DNA of 64,000 nucleotides from Erythrobacter litoralis (GTDB taxonomy: Bacteria > Pseudomonadota > Alphaproteobacteria > Sphingomonadales > Sphingomonadaceae). The notes beneath the pieces are model-generated. The model did no database searches. It saw nothing but the letters and a program-made list of their open reading frames with translations, and was not told where the DNA came from. The stretch spans positions 1-64,000 of the forward strand of contig NZ_SOSI01000002.1 in the NCBI RefSeq assembly GCF_029760855.1, written 5' to 3'. Shown piece by piece: positions 9,013 to 18,618 of this stretch (positions are counted from its first letter, which is position 1; each line of letters begins with the position of its first letter). A program made the translations under genes and the position numbers.

Positions 9013-9115
9013 CGCGCCGCGTAACACACCACTCTCAACCGAGCCGCCGAGGGGTCTTGCCAATGCGGGGGACCGAAAGTGCGGCGTCCAATCAATGCAA
9101 GCAGATGGGGAAACC

Positions 9116-11050
9116 ATGAGCAAAGTTATCGGCATCGACCTCGGAACCACCAATAGCTGTGTGGCCGTCATGGACGGGGGCAAGCCCAAGGTCGTCGAAA
9201 ATTCCGAAGGCGCGCGTACGACGCCCTCGATCGTTGCCTTCACCAAGGACAACGAGCGCCTGATCGGCCAGCCGGCGAAGCGCCAGGCGGTCACCAATCC
9301 CGACAATACTCTTTTCGCAATCAAGCGCCTGATCGGCCGCCGGTTCGACGATCCGATGACCAAGAAGGACATGGACCTCGTCCCCTATGACATCGTCAAG
9401 GGCAAGAACGGCGATGCGTGGGTCGAAGCCGGAGGCGAAGACTATTCGCCGAGCCAGGTTTCCGCCTTCATCCTGCAGAAGATGAAGGAAACCGCCGAAA
9501 GCTATCTTGGCGAAACCGTTTCGCAGGCCGTCATCACCGTTCCCGCCTACTTCAACGACGCACAGCGTCAGGCGACCAAGGATGCCGGCCAGATCGCCGG
9601 TCTCGAAGTCCTGCGTATCATCAACGAGCCGACTGCTGCCGCGCTCGCCTACGGAATGGACAAGGAAGACGGCAAAACCATTGCCGTCTATGACCTTGGC
9701 GGTGGTACGTTCGACGTCTCGATCCTCGAAATCGGCGACGGCGTGTTCGAAGTGAAATCCACCAATGGCGACACCTTCCTCGGCGGCGAAGATTTCGACC
9801 AGGCGATCGTCGAATATCTGGCGGAGCAGTTCAAGAAGAAGGAGAACATGGATCTCCGCTCCGACAAGCTCGCTCTTCAGCGTCTGAAGGAAGCGGCTGA
9901 AAAGGCCAAGATCGAGCTAAGCTCTGCGCAGACGACCGAAGTCAACCTGCCCTTCATCACCGCGCGCATGGAAGGCGGAAGCTCCACCCCGCTGCACCTC
10001 GTCGAAACGATCAGCCGGTCGGACCTCGAAAAGATGGTCGGCGATCTGATTCAGCGCACGCTCGATCCGTGCAAGAAGGCGCTGTCCGATGCCGGTGTGA
10101 CCAAGGACCAGATCGACGAAGTGATCATGGTCGGCGGTATGACCCGCATGCCCAAGGTGCGTGAAGTCGTTGAGAACTTCTTCGGTTCGAAGCCGCATAC
10201 TGGCGTCAATCCCGATGAAGTCGTTGCGATGGGTGCCGCCATCCAGGCGGGCGTGCTGCAGGGCGACGTCAAGGACGTGCTGCTGCTCGACGTGACGCCG
10301 CTTTCGCTCGGCATCGAGACGCTGGGCGGCGTGTTCACGCGCATGATCGATCGCAATACCACGATCCCGACCAAGAAGACGCAGACCTATTCGACTGCCG
10401 AAGACAATCAGCAGGCGGTGACGATCCGCGTCCTTCAGGGCGAACGCGAAATGGCGGCGGACAACAAGCTGCTCGGCAATTTCGACCTTGTCGGCATTCC
10501 CCCGGCACCGCGCGGCGTTCCGCAGATCGAGGTGACGTTCGACATCGATGCGAACGGCATCGTGAACGTTAGTGCCAAGGACAAGGGCACGGGCAAGGAA
10601 CAGCAGATCAAGATCCAGGCCTCGGGCGGTCTCAGCGATAGCGACATCGAACAGATGGTGCAGGATGCCGAGAAGTTCGCCGAAGAGGACAAGAAGCGCC
10701 GCGAAGGGGCCGAAGCCCGCAACCAGGCGGACAGCCTCGTCCATGCCACGGAAAAGCAACTTGAAGAGCATGGCGACAAGCTCGACGCATCCTTGAAGAG
10801 CGAAGTGGAGGAGAAGGTTGCGGCGCTCAAGACCGCGCTCGAAGGCGACGATAACGAAGCCATCAATGCGAAGGCCCAGGAGTTGTCGCAGTCGGCCATG
10901 AAGATGGGCCAGTCGATCTACGAAGCCGAGCAGGCCAACGCTTCCGCCGACGCGCCGACCGACGGTGCGGCTGCGGGCAGCGAAGGCGGCGCGGAAGAAG
11001 ACGTGGTTGACGCCGAGTTCTCCGAAGTCGACGAAGACGCGAAGAACTGA
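9116..11050 (+). CDS. dnaK: Chaperone DnaK (Hsp70)
   Basis: ATP-dependent Hsp70 of 644 aa. The nucleotide-binding domain starts [20 protein letters not shown], with later signatures [14 protein letters not shown] and [10 protein letters not shown]; the linker is [19 protein letters not shown]; the substrate-binding domain and helical lid follow, and the tail ends [14 protein letters not shown], the usual C-terminal signature. I set the start at 9116 (MSKVIGID) with GGGGAAA just upstream; the ATG at 9095 adds seven unconserved residues. It works with GrpE (5136-5741) and DnaJ immediately downstream, and an RpoH-type promoter precedes it. Confidence 0.98.
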   Translation: MSKVIGIDLGTTNSCVAVMDGGKPKVVENSEGARTTPSIVAFTKDNERLIGQPAKRQAVTNPDNTLFAIKRLIGRRFDDPMTKKDMDLVPYDIVKGKNGDAWVEAGGEDYSPSQVSAFILQKMKETAESYLGETVSQAVITVPAYFNDAQRQATKDAGQIAGLEVLRIINEPTAAALAYGMDKEDGKTIAVYDLGGGTFDVSILEIGDGVFEVKSTNGDTFLGGEDFDQAIVEYLAEQFKKKENMDLRSDKLALQRLKEAAEKAKIELSSAQTTEVNLPFITARMEGGSSTPLHLVETISRSDLEKMVGDLIQRTLDPCKKALSDAGVTKDQIDEVIMVGGMTRMPKVREVVENFFGSKPHTGVNPDEVVAMGAAIQAGVLQGDVKDVLLLDVTPLSLGIETLGGVFTRMIDRNTTIPTKKTQTYSTAEDNQQAVTIRVLQGEREMAADNKLLGNFDLVGIPPAPRGVPQIEVTFDIDANGIVNVSAKDKGTGKEQQIKIQASGGLSDSDIEQMVQDAEKFAEEDKKRREGAEARNQADSLVHATEKQLEEHGDKLDASLKSEVEEKVAALKTALEGDDNEAINAKAQELSQSAMKMGQSIYEAEQANASADAPTDGAAAGSEGGAEEDVVDAEFSEVDEDAKN

Positions 11051-11071
11051 TCGTCTCGATGAAGACAGAAG

Positions 11072-11110
11072 CCGCCACCGGTGCCCAGCGCTCCGGTGGC
11101 GGTAACCTTT
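11072..11110 (+). terminator. Intergenic hairpin between dnaK and dnaJ (attenuator-like)
   Basis: Perfect 10-bp stem CCGCCACCGG / CCGGTGGCGG (11072-11081 and 11093-11102) with an 11-base loop, followed by TAACCTTTT. It may end part of the transcripts after dnaK, giving less dnaJ than dnaK, or serve as a processing/stability hairpin. The U-tract is imperfect, so termination is probably partial. Confidence 0.55.
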
Positions 11111-11128
11111 TCACCGGACGGGGCCGAT

Positions 11129-12238
11129 ATGTCAGCTACTGAAATAGATTTTTACGAACTGCTCGGGGTTAGCCGCGATGCCAACGGTTCGACCATCAAG
11201 AGTGCCTATCGCAAACTCGCGATGAAGCATCACCCGGACCGCAATCCGGGCGACGCAGAGAGCGAGGCGAAGTTCAAGGCGATCAGCGTTGCCTACGATT
11301 GCCTCAAAGACCCACAGAAGCGTGCGGCATACGACCGCTACGGCCATGCCGCCTTCCAGCAGGGCGGGGGCGGCGCCGGGCCGCAGGACTTCGGCGATAT
11401 CGGCGATATTTTCGAAACGATCTTCGGCAGCGGTTTCGGCGGCGGGCGCCAGCAGGCGCGCCGCGGAGCCGACCTGCGCTACGATTTGCAGATCGATCTG
11501 GAGGAGGCTTTCCACGGCAAGTCCGAGGAAATCGAGATCGAGGTCAGCAAGACTTGCAACACTTGCCAGGGATCGGGTGCGACGCCAGGCACTCAGGTTC
11601 GTACCTGCAACCTTTGCGGCGGACACGGCAAAGTCCGTGCGAAACAGGGCTTCTTCGTCGTCGAACGGCCTTGCCCGAATTGCCATGGCCGGGGCGAGGT
11701 CATCACCTCGCCTTGCAGGGACTGCCGGGGCGAAGGGCGCGTAGACGTTCCGCAGACGATCGATTTCGACATTCCGCCGGGCGTCGATACCGGCACGCGT
11801 ATCCGCCTGAACGGAAAGGGCGAGGCCGGACCGCACGGCGCCCCTCCGGGCGATCTGTATGTGTTTGTGCACGTTAAACCCCACACAATCTTTCAGCGAG
11901 AAGGCACGGTGCTGGCGACACGCGTGCCGATCAGCTTCACGAAGGCAGCCCTTGGCGGATCGATCGAGATACCGGGCCTCGACGGCGAAAGCCTGAGTCT
12001 GGAAATTCCCGCGGGTATTCAGTCCGGCAAGCAATTGCGCCAGCGCGGAGCCGGCATGCCTGTTCTGCAAGGACGCGGGCGGGGCGACATGGTCATCGAG
12101 ATCGCGGTCGAGACACCGACCAAGCTCACCCGCGAACAGCGCGCTTTGCTGGAAGAATTCCGCGAACTGGAAACGGGGGACGAATGCCCCGAAAGCCGCG
12201 GTTTCTTCGACAAGATCAAGACGGCGTTCGGCGCCTAG
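11129..12238 (+). CDS. dnaJ: Chaperone DnaJ (Hsp40)
   Basis: Type I Hsp40 of 369 aa. J domain (about 1-70) with the HPD motif in KHHPDRNPGD; a G/F-rich stretch (about 78-110); four zinc repeats CNTCQGSGA, CNLCGGHGK, CPNCHGRGE and CRDCRGEGR (about 140-215); then two beta-barrel substrate domains. It stimulates DnaK ATPase and delivers clients. The ATG at 11129 starts MSATEIDFYELLG; the in-frame ATG at 11081 lies inside the upstream hairpin and is not family-like. It ends one base before the convergent patatin gene. Confidence 0.97.
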   Translation: MSATEIDFYELLGVSRDANGSTIKSAYRKLAMKHHPDRNPGDAESEAKFKAISVAYDCLKDPQKRAAYDRYGHAAFQQGGGGAGPQDFGDIGDIFETIFGSGFGGGRQQARRGADLRYDLQIDLEEAFHGKSEEIEIEVSKTCNTCQGSGATPGTQVRTCNLCGGHGKVRAKQGFFVVERPCPNCHGRGEVITSPCRDCRGEGRVDVPQTIDFDIPPGVDTGTRIRLNGKGEAGPHGAPPGDLYVFVHVKPHTIFQREGTVLATRVPISFTKAALGGSIEIPGLDGESLSLEIPAGIQSGKQLRQRGAGMPVLQGRGRGDMVIEIAVETPTKLTREQRALLEEFRELETGDECPESRGFFDKIKTAFGA

Positions 12239-12239
12239 A

Positions 12240-14546
12240 TCAACACAGCCTCTCGAGCACTTCGTTGCGTATGTCGTCCAGCAGGGCGGCATCGCAACGC
12301 TCGGCTGCTGCTTCTTCGTCCAGGATGGCAAGAAACGCGCGGCGCTTGAAGTCTCGCGCGGTCGCATGACCGAGCGGTTCGGTGGCGGTCGACAGAACCA
12401 GATCGATCATCCGCTCCGCGCCGTGAAGCCGGCCCCATAGATAATCGTTTTCGCGATAGGCCCGGCTGAAGAATGCGCCGAAATTGTAGAACTCCGTACC
12501 GCGCAGGGTCGCTGCGGTGCCGCCTTCGCGGATCGATTTCGCATCGTCCGGGCTGATGCGATCGACCTTGATCGGGTCGAATTCGGTCAAACCTTCGTTC
12601 CGGAGCAGGGGCAGGGTCGCCGCATCGTAGAACGGGAAACCGAGATAGGCGAACAGCATCCGGCGCTTGAGGTTGCCAGGCATCGTCTCGAACGCTTCGG
12701 CCAGCATTTCTTCGGCGGTATCGTCGACCGAAGGCAGCAGGCGGCGTTCCCGCAAAAGGTCGAGAACGCGGCCTGGATCCTCCAGCACATCCTTCGCGGC
12801 TTCAGCGAAACCTTCACCGAACTGCGTCGGGTCTTCGCGATCGAAATACAGAGCGAGGATGGCGTAGATCGCTTCCCGCCCCTTCTCGAGGGCCTCGTCG
12901 GGGATTTCCGGGTCGGCCTCCCAATCGCGCGCCAATCGACGAGCCAGCAGGCGCAAACGGCGGATACGAAACGCGATATCATGCTCGCGGAAAAAGGCGA
13001 TCGCTTCCGGCGTTGCACCCCCTGAAGAAGCGGCTAGGTGATCGAGACCCCGCCGTTCGAGTTCGGCGCGTAAAACGCTCTCGACCGCCGTCAGATCGAG
13101 ATCGGGGACGGCCCGCAATGTCGCTTGCGCGAGGCGATTGACGATGCCGGAAAATTTGGCAAGCGCATAGGAATGGAAGGCATAGCCGGCCTGCTCGGCG
13201 GCGGCCTGCTGCGCCTTCTGCCGCCACGCGTTCAGTCGGCGCGGCGTCGGGCGGTCGAGAAAGAAAGTATAGCCGAATAGCCGCTCGACGGTTTTTTCAA
13301 CCTCGGGTCGGAGCGTTTTCAGGATGCGCGCGAGCCGTTCGGCTTCCCGGCTCTGCTCTTCGATCTGTTCGAGGTTGTCACGGATGGGCTGTTCGCGCGG
13401 CAAGGTCGAAAGCGAACCGAAGATGGCGGAGAAGAAACCGACCTCGCGCTGCTGTTCTGCGCGCCTTGCCGTAAAACGGTCGGGCCTCGGATCGACATAG
13501 ACGAACCGCCTGTCGACCTCGCGCTGGGCGGGGCGACCGCGAAGCGCCGACATCGCTCCGCCGAACGGCTTGTTGACGAGAACAGAGCCGTCGATCAGCG
13601 ATACGTTCTCGACATTCCCGCGCGTCACGTGGGAGGGAAGGACGCGCTCGAGGAAGTCGGTTCGGCCCGGCCATTCCAGTTCCCGGTCGTCGGCCAGCGC
13701 ATCAATCTCACTTACCTTCAATGGCGGAAAGGCGCCCGGAAAGCTCGCTGTCGCCCGCGCCGCGAATACCAGTTCGAGCCGATCAGCGAGGTCGCTGCCC
13801 CCCGAATTCGGCGTACGTTCGCGCAACACGATCGGCGTGCGATGCTCCGTGTCCTCGACGACTTTCGGACTATGTAGGCGGAGCAGTTCGAGATGGCCGT
13901 AAAAGTCAGTCGCCGTGACGAACAGGTCGAGCGGATGGTTCGGTGGCAAGAGTGGACTTTCGGCCGTCGTGGCCGCCATCGCGGCGAAGGCCTGTTCGAG
14001 CAGTTTGGAAAAACCGAGCCCGGAAAAGGGCGGCTCGAACCAGCGCCCTCGAATGAGGTGCGAGACCTTGCGCCGCACTTCCTCGCGCGTTTCAGGAGCG
14101 ACCGTTTCGGCGATCGCATTGCCGGGGCGGGTCAGTACCCATTCGGCGAATGGCTGCGCCCACAGCTTGGCGAACCGCCAGCGCAGTTTCGCCTCGGGCG
14201 CCACCAGCTTTTCGGTATCCGCATTTTCGAGCCATAAATCGGTCAGCGGTTCTAAACTTTGCCCCGAATAGATTGCCTGCGCCAGGAACACGGCGTTAAT
14301 TCCACCCGCGCTCGCACCGCTCATGATGTCGGGTAGGACTCGCAATCGCAGGCTTTGTTCGTCCTCGATAAGTCCGAGGAGGTCGCAATAGACCTGATGA
14401 ACGCCGCCGCGCCCTTCCACGCCCGAATGATGATCGCGACTGGCACGGGCAAGCTGCCACAATTCGCGCGTGACGCCGTGCATGTAGACGGCAAGACTGA
14501 CGCCGCCGTAACAGATCAGGGCTATCCGCAATTCTTTTTGCCGCAT
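12240..14546 (-). CDS. Patatin-like phospholipase, large form
   Basis: Protein of 768 aa. The N-terminal patatin domain shows the oxyanion-type segment YGGVSLAVYMHG (about 13-24), the nucleophile elbow GASAGG (Ser79) and a DG dyad in LIDGSVLVNKPFGGAM. The long C-terminal part (from about 380) is alpha-helical and matches the large patatin-related proteins with a DUF3376-type tail. Probably a lipid acyl hydrolase acting in the cytoplasm; the substrate is unknown. The start at 14546 is set by GGAGGG just upstream; the frame stays open to 14948, but that extension is antisense to radA and unlike the family. It is divergent from radA. Confidence 0.85.
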   Translation of the reverse strand: MRQKELRIALICYGGVSLAVYMHGVTRELWQLARASRDHHSGVEGRGGVHQVYCDLLGLIEDEQSLRLRVLPDIMSGASAGGINAVFLAQAIYSGQSLEPLTDLWLENADTEKLVAPEAKLRWRFAKLWAQPFAEWVLTRPGNAIAETVAPETREEVRRKVSHLIRGRWFEPPFSGLGFSKLLEQAFAAMAATTAESPLLPPNHPLDLFVTATDFYGHLELLRLHSPKVVEDTEHRTPIVLRERTPNSGGSDLADRLELVFAARATASFPGAFPPLKVSEIDALADDRELEWPGRTDFLERVLPSHVTRGNVENVSLIDGSVLVNKPFGGAMSALRGRPAQREVDRRFVYVDPRPDRFTARRAEQQREVGFFSAIFGSLSTLPREQPIRDNLEQIEEQSREAERLARILKTLRPEVEKTVERLFGYTFFLDRPTPRRLNAWRQKAQQAAAEQAGYAFHSYALAKFSGIVNRLAQATLRAVPDLDLTAVESVLRAELERRGLDHLAASSGGATPEAIAFFREHDIAFRIRRLRLLARRLARDWEADPEIPDEALEKGREAIYAILALYFDREDPTQFGEGFAEAAKDVLEDPGRVLDLLRERRLLPSVDDTAEEMLAEAFETMPGNLKRRMLFAYLGFPFYDAATLPLLRNEGLTEFDPIKVDRISPDDAKSIREGGTAATLRGTEFYNFGAFFSRAYRENDYLWGRLHGAERMIDLVLSTATEPLGHATARDFKRRAFLAILDEEAAAERCDAALLDDIRNEVLERLC

Positions 14547-14617
14547 CGATCCCTCCATGCCGATGCAGAGAACCCTTGGCAATTGCGTTCCTAAAATGTT
14601 CTCGCTATCGGACGAGC

Positions 14618-15979
14618 ATGGCGAAACCCAAGAAACGCTATGTCTGCCAAGCTTGCGGCAGTGTGTCACACCGTTGGCAGGGACAATGTGGCGACTGCGC
14701 GGAATGGAACACGCTGACGGAAGACGTGCCGGCGACAGTCTTCTCGCAAAAGCACGATCTTTCCAGCGGGGGGCGGGCGGTCGAGTTTGTCGATCTCGAC
14801 AAACCGGGCGAAATGCCGGTGCGGCAGAAGACGGGCCTCGCCGAGTTCGACCGGGCGCTGGGTGGCGGGCTCGTGCCGGGCAGCGCGATTCTGATGGGCG
14901 GCGATCCGGGGATCGGCAAATCGACGTTGTTGCTTCAGGCGGCGGCAAAGGTCGCTCGCGAAGGGCGGGGCGTGGTCTATGTCAGCGGCGAGGAAGCGGC
15001 GGGGCAGGTTCGTATGCGCGCCGCGCGGCTCGGCCTTTCGGATGCGCCGGTAAAGCTCGCTGCCGCGACTGGCGTGCGTGACATCCTGACGACGCTTCAC
15101 ACCATGCCGCAACCGAGCTTGCTGGTGATCGATTCCATCCAGACCATGCATTCCGACACGATCGAAGGCGCACCGGGTACGGTCAGCCAGGTGCGGGGCT
15201 GTGCCTTCGAACTGATCCGCTATGCAAAGGAAAACGGCGTTGCGCTGGTGCTGGTCGGGCATGTGACGAAGGACGGCACTATCGCCGGGCCCCGCGTGCT
15301 CGAACACATGGTGGATGTCGTGATGAGCTTCGAGGGCGAGCGAAGCCATCAATACCGCATTCTGCGCGCCCTGAAGAACCGTTTTGGCGCGGTCGACGAG
15401 ATCGGCGTATTCGCAATGGCGGGCGAGGGGCTGGAAGAGGTGGAGAACCCTTCGATGCTGTTCCTGTCCGGCAGGGAGCAACCGCTCGCCGGCAGCGCGG
15501 TATTTCCGGCTGTGGAAGGGACGCGGCCGGTCCTGGTGGAAATACAGGCCCTTATCGTGCGGCTGCAATCCGGTGCGACGCCGCGCAGGGCCGTCGTGGG
15601 ATGGGACAACGGCCGACTCGCCATGTTGCTGGCGGTGTTGGAATCGCGTTGCGGCCTCAACTTCTCCTCCGCCGAAGTCTATTTGAATGTTGCCGGTGGC
15701 TATCGCCTGGCCGACCCTGCCGCGGATCTCGCCGTAGCGGCGGCTTTGGTTAGTGCGCTGGCCGACAAGCCCTTGCCCGATCGCAGTGTCTGGCTGGGCG
15801 AGATTTCGCTCGCTGGTGAGATCCGGCCGGTTGCTCATGCGGGCCTGCGACTTCGCGAGGCTGCGAAACTCGGCTTCGATCGTGGTTATGGCCCTGCGGA
15901 GACAGGCGGAAATGCGCCGGGCATCACCTACGCCGGCCTTTCGCAATTGGCGAACCTCGTTGACCGCGTGATTTCTTAA
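14618..15979 (+). CDS. radA: DNA repair protein RadA
   Basis: RecA-like ATPase of 453 aa that promotes branch migration in recombinational repair. An N-terminal zinc finger (CQACG ... CGDC, about 9-28), Walker A GGDPGIGKSTLL, the RadA-specific KNRFG motif in LKNRFGAVDEIGVF, and a C-terminal Lon-protease-like domain with no Ser-Lys dyad needed for function. The start at 14618 gives MAKPKKRYVCQACG; the earlier in-frame ATG at 14576 lies in the divergent promoter region. cvpA follows 24 bases later. Confidence 0.96.
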   Translation: MAKPKKRYVCQACGSVSHRWQGQCGDCAEWNTLTEDVPATVFSQKHDLSSGGRAVEFVDLDKPGEMPVRQKTGLAEFDRALGGGLVPGSAILMGGDPGIGKSTLLLQAAAKVAREGRGVVYVSGEEAAGQVRMRAARLGLSDAPVKLAAATGVRDILTTLHTMPQPSLLVIDSIQTMHSDTIEGAPGTVSQVRGCAFELIRYAKENGVALVLVGHVTKDGTIAGPRVLEHMVDVVMSFEGERSHQYRILRALKNRFGAVDEIGVFAMAGEGLEEVENPSMLFLSGREQPLAGSAVFPAVEGTRPVLVEIQALIVRLQSGATPRRAVVGWDNGRLAMLLAVLESRCGLNFSSAEVYLNVAGGYRLADPAADLAVAAALVSALADKPLPDRSVWLGEISLAGEIRPVAHAGLRLREAAKLGFDRGYGPAETGGNAPGITYAGLSQLANLVDRVIS

Positions 15980-16003
15980 CCATAGGGCTCTATGGGACGC
16001 GCT

Positions 16004-16519
16004 ATGACGGGTTTCGATCTTATTGTTTTATTGATCGTCGGCGTTTCGGCGGTGGGCGGTTTCCTGCGGGGTTTCATGCAGGAAATTCTTTCGCTCGCTG
16101 CGTGGGTCCTTGCTGCGTGTGCGATCCGCTTCCTGCACACAGACCTTACGCTCGCCATTCGGCCCTATATCGGACAGGGCGTATCGACGTCCGTTCTCGC
16201 GTTCGCCCTGCTCCTGCTCATTCCCTATGCAGCGATGAAGGTCATCGCGACGAACGTCGGCCGGGTATCTCGCGATAGCGTCCTCGGGCCGATCGACCGT
16301 GTCCTTGGGTTCGGGTTCGGCGGTGTGAAAGGTGTTTTAATTGTCGTCATCGCCTTCTCCCTTCTCGTTCTCGGCTACGATACGGTGTGGGATTATCGCG
16401 GGCGGCCGACATGGATGACTACTGCCCGAACATATGAGCTGGTAGACAGTTCATCCCGGGCCCTTGTCGAAGTTCTGGCCGAGCGAAAAGCAAGGCTGCT
16501 CGGCGAGACGGCTTCGTGA
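16004..16519 (+). CDS. CvpA family membrane protein
   Basis: Protein of 171 aa with four hydrophobic segments: about 3-20 (FDLIVLLIVGVSAVGGF), 28-45, 60-80 and 105-125. It starts with the family-like GFLRGFMQEILSLAAWVLA region. CvpA was named for colicin V production; its general role in alphaproteobacteria concerns the cell envelope and is not settled. ATG 16004 has GGGA about six bases upstream; ATG 15992 would add four residues. Its stop shares GTGA with the start of the next gene. Confidence 0.85.
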   Translation: MTGFDLIVLLIVGVSAVGGFLRGFMQEILSLAAWVLAACAIRFLHTDLTLAIRPYIGQGVSTSVLAFALLLLIPYAAMKVIATNVGRVSRDSVLGPIDRVLGFGFGGVKGVLIVVIAFSLLVLGYDTVWDYRGRPTWMTTARTYELVDSSSRALVEVLAERKARLLGETAS

Positions 16520-16956
16520 CTCAAGCCAATCGGCGGGCATTGTATTCGCAGGAAATGCTTCGGCTCTCGACCGAACTTGCGGACCATCCTTTCAACGAGA
16601 GTGCCAAATTGAAAGGAGAGGCGCGTTCGCGGGCGTGCGGAAGTATATTGCGCCTATCGGCCGACGAAGGCGCCGAGAGGTCCCTGATAGATATCGGACT
16701 GCGCGCATCGACCTGCGCTGTGGGCCAGGCTTCCGCCGCTCTTTTCCTCCATTCTGCCAAGGGGCGTACTGTTAGCGATTACGAGCAAGCTCTTTCGCAA
16801 ATAGAGGCCTGGCTCTCCGGCTCGGACGCGAAGCCCGAATGGCCGGGCTTGGATGCTATCGAGGCGGCGCGCGCATACCCTGCCCGTCATGGTGCAATCG
16901 TTCTGCCGTGGAAGGCCGCGATCGACGCTCTTTCTCCTCGCAATCAGGGGAGCTAA
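16516..16956 (+). CDS. IscU/NifU-like Fe-S scaffold protein lacking the third cysteine
   Basis: Protein of 146 aa starting at GTG, overlapping the cvpA stop as GTGA. The fold signature of NifU_N/IscU is visible: Cys41 in SRACGSILRL, Cys67 in STCAVGQASAAL, a KGRTV turn and a C-terminal PARHGAIVLPWKA segment. In IscU/SufU the last segment carries the third ligand cysteine (R-x-x-C-x-x-L-P-W); here the aligned residue is Ala127. Such proteins are annotated as iron-sulfur scaffolds, but without the third ligand it may bind a cluster differently or play another role. No isc or suf genes are nearby. Confidence 0.7.
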   Translation: MTQANRRALYSQEMLRLSTELADHPFNESAKLKGEARSRACGSILRLSADEGAERSLIDIGLRASTCAVGQASAALFLHSAKGRTVSDYEQALSQIEAWLSGSDAKPEWPGLDAIEAARAYPARHGAIVLPWKAAIDALSPRNQGS

Positions 16957-16986
16957 GGGAGGCGGAGGGAGCAGGGAAGCCAGACG

Positions 16987-18618
16987 ATGATTGCCGATAA
17001 CGCCGTGGGCCAGCGCCAGCCGTCAGACAAGGAAATCCGCCTCGTCATTGCCGCCAGCAGTGCAGGCACGATTTTCGAATGGTACGATTTCTTCATCTAC
17101 GGAACACTCGCGGGCCTTATCGGAGCAGCCTTCTTCCCGAGCGGTAACGAGACGCTGCAGATCCTTCTGGTCTGGGCGGGGTTCGCCGTGGGTTTCGGCT
17201 TTCGGCCGTTGGGTGCGATCCTGTTCGGCTTTCTCGGCGATCGGCTTGGACGGAAATACACGTTCCTCGTCACGGTGACCCTGATGGGTATAGCGACCGC
17301 AGGGGTCGGCTTGGTGCCAAACGCGGCGACGATCGGTCTGGCCGCGCCCGTCATCGTCATCCTGTTCCGCATCCTGCAGGGCCTCGCGTTGGGCGGTGAA
17401 TATGGCGGCGCGGCAATCTACGTGGCAGAACACGCCCCGCCGGAAAAGCGGGGGTTCTATACCAGCTTCATCCAAGCCAGCGTGGTGGGCGGGTTCGTGC
17501 TTTCCATCATCGTGGTTATCGCCTGCCGTGCGCTTATCCCGGCGGACGAGTTTGCGGCATGGGGCTGGCGCGTCCCATTCCTGCTTTCGCTGATCCTTCT
17601 CGGCATCTCGCTATGGATGCGCCTGAAGCTTTCCGAAAGCCCGGTGTTCCAGGCGATGAAGGCTGCGGGTGAGACATCGTCCAATCCATTCAAGGAAAGC
17701 CTGACCTATCCGGGAAACCCCAAGCGCATATTCGTGGCGCTGTTCGGTATCACCGGTGTGTTGACGACGATCTGGTACACCGCATTCTTCTCCGGTCTCA
17801 GCTTCCTGCGGGGTCCGATGCGAGTGGACGAGACCTTGGTCGAATGGATCCTGATGGTCGCAGGTTCGATCTCGATGGGCTTCTATCTGCTCGTTGGCCG
17901 ATGGAGCGACAGGGTCGGTCGCCGCAAACCAATCCTTATTGGTGCGCTTGCCAGCCTCGTCCTGCTGTTCCCGGTCTTTTGGGGCATGGGTGCACTTGCC
18001 AATCCGAGTCTGGCAAACGCCGCCCAAGCTGAACCCGTGGTCGTATCCGGTCAAACTTGCTCCACCGATCCATTCGCGGAACTGTTCGGCCGCGAACAAT
18101 CGGACTGTGGCAAAATCTTGGAGTCCCTTACGGCGAGCGGGGTGGCTTACGATGTGCAGGAAGGCACCGACCTGACCGTCGCCGTCGACGAGCGGACCGT
18201 GGCCCTCCAATCTAACTGGTTCGCGGACGGCGCGGCGCGGCGCGATGGTTTGCAAAGAGCGCTCGAAGCCGCCGGGTTCGATTTCTCGACGCAGGTTCCT
18301 CCCGTCATTAATATCGTCGGCATCGTTGTATTGCTGCTGGTGCTCGGCGGATTGTCCGCGCTCACCTACGGTTCGGTCGCAGCGCTGCTGTCCGAAATGT
18401 TTCCGCCCCGCATCCGCTATAGCTCCATGTCGATCCCCTACCATATCGGTGCGGGGTATCTCGGCGGGTTTCTGCCGCTGATTTCCGGCATCATCGTCGC
18501 GCGATCGGGCGATGTTTACGCGGGACTATGGTATACATGGGGCGTGGTCGCTTTCGGCCTGGTCGTGGCATGGTGGGGCCTACCGTCGGGCCCGCCGCGG
18601 GATTTCGAAGAGGCGTGA
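16987..18618 (+). CDS. MFS transporter, metabolite:H+ symporter type, with soluble insert
   Basis: Protein of 543 aa. Its N-terminal half is typical of the ProP/ShiA/KgtP group: AGTIFEWYDFFIYG in TM1, the loop GDRLGRKYTF between TM2 and TM3, and LALGGEYGGAAIYVAEHAP in TM4. The C-terminal half has WSDRVGRRKP. Between two late membrane segments (about residues 338-438) lies a polar insert of roughly 100 residues with two cysteines (QTC and SDC), which most 12-TM relatives lack. The substrate is unknown; the group takes up organic acids and osmolytes. The stop overlaps alr as GTGA. Confidence 0.85.
   Translation: MIADNAVGQRQPSDKEIRLVIAASSAGTIFEWYDFFIYGTLAGLIGAAFFPSGNETLQILLVWAGFAVGFGFRPLGAILFGFLGDRLGRKYTFLVTVTLMGIATAGVGLVPNAATIGLAAPVIVILFRILQGLALGGEYGGAAIYVAEHAPPEKRGFYTSFIQASVVGGFVLSIIVVIACRALIPADEFAAWGWRVPFLLSLILLGISLWMRLKLSESPVFQAMKAAGETSSNPFKESLTYPGNPKRIFVALFGITGVLTTIWYTAFFSGLSFLRGPMRVDETLVEWILMVAGSISMGFYLLVGRWSDRVGRRKPILIGALASLVLLFPVFWGMGALANPSLANAAQAEPVVVSGQTCSTDPFAELFGREQSDCGKILESLTASGVAYDVQEGTDLTVAVDERTVALQSNWFADGAARRDGLQRALEAAGFDFSTQVPPVINIVGIVVLLLVLGGLSALTYGSVAALLSEMFPPRIRYSSMSIPYHIGAGYLGGFLPLISGIIVARSGDVYAGLWYTWGVVAFGLVVAWWGLPSGPPRDFEEA

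Noticed and set aside
11132..12367. 411-codon minus-strand frame across dnaJ
   Set aside because: Antisense shadow of dnaJ, with no start site or domain.
14547..14948. N-terminal extension of the patatin frame
   Set aside because: Arg/Pro-rich, antisense to radA, and a GGAGGG ribosome site sits right before the ATG at 14546.
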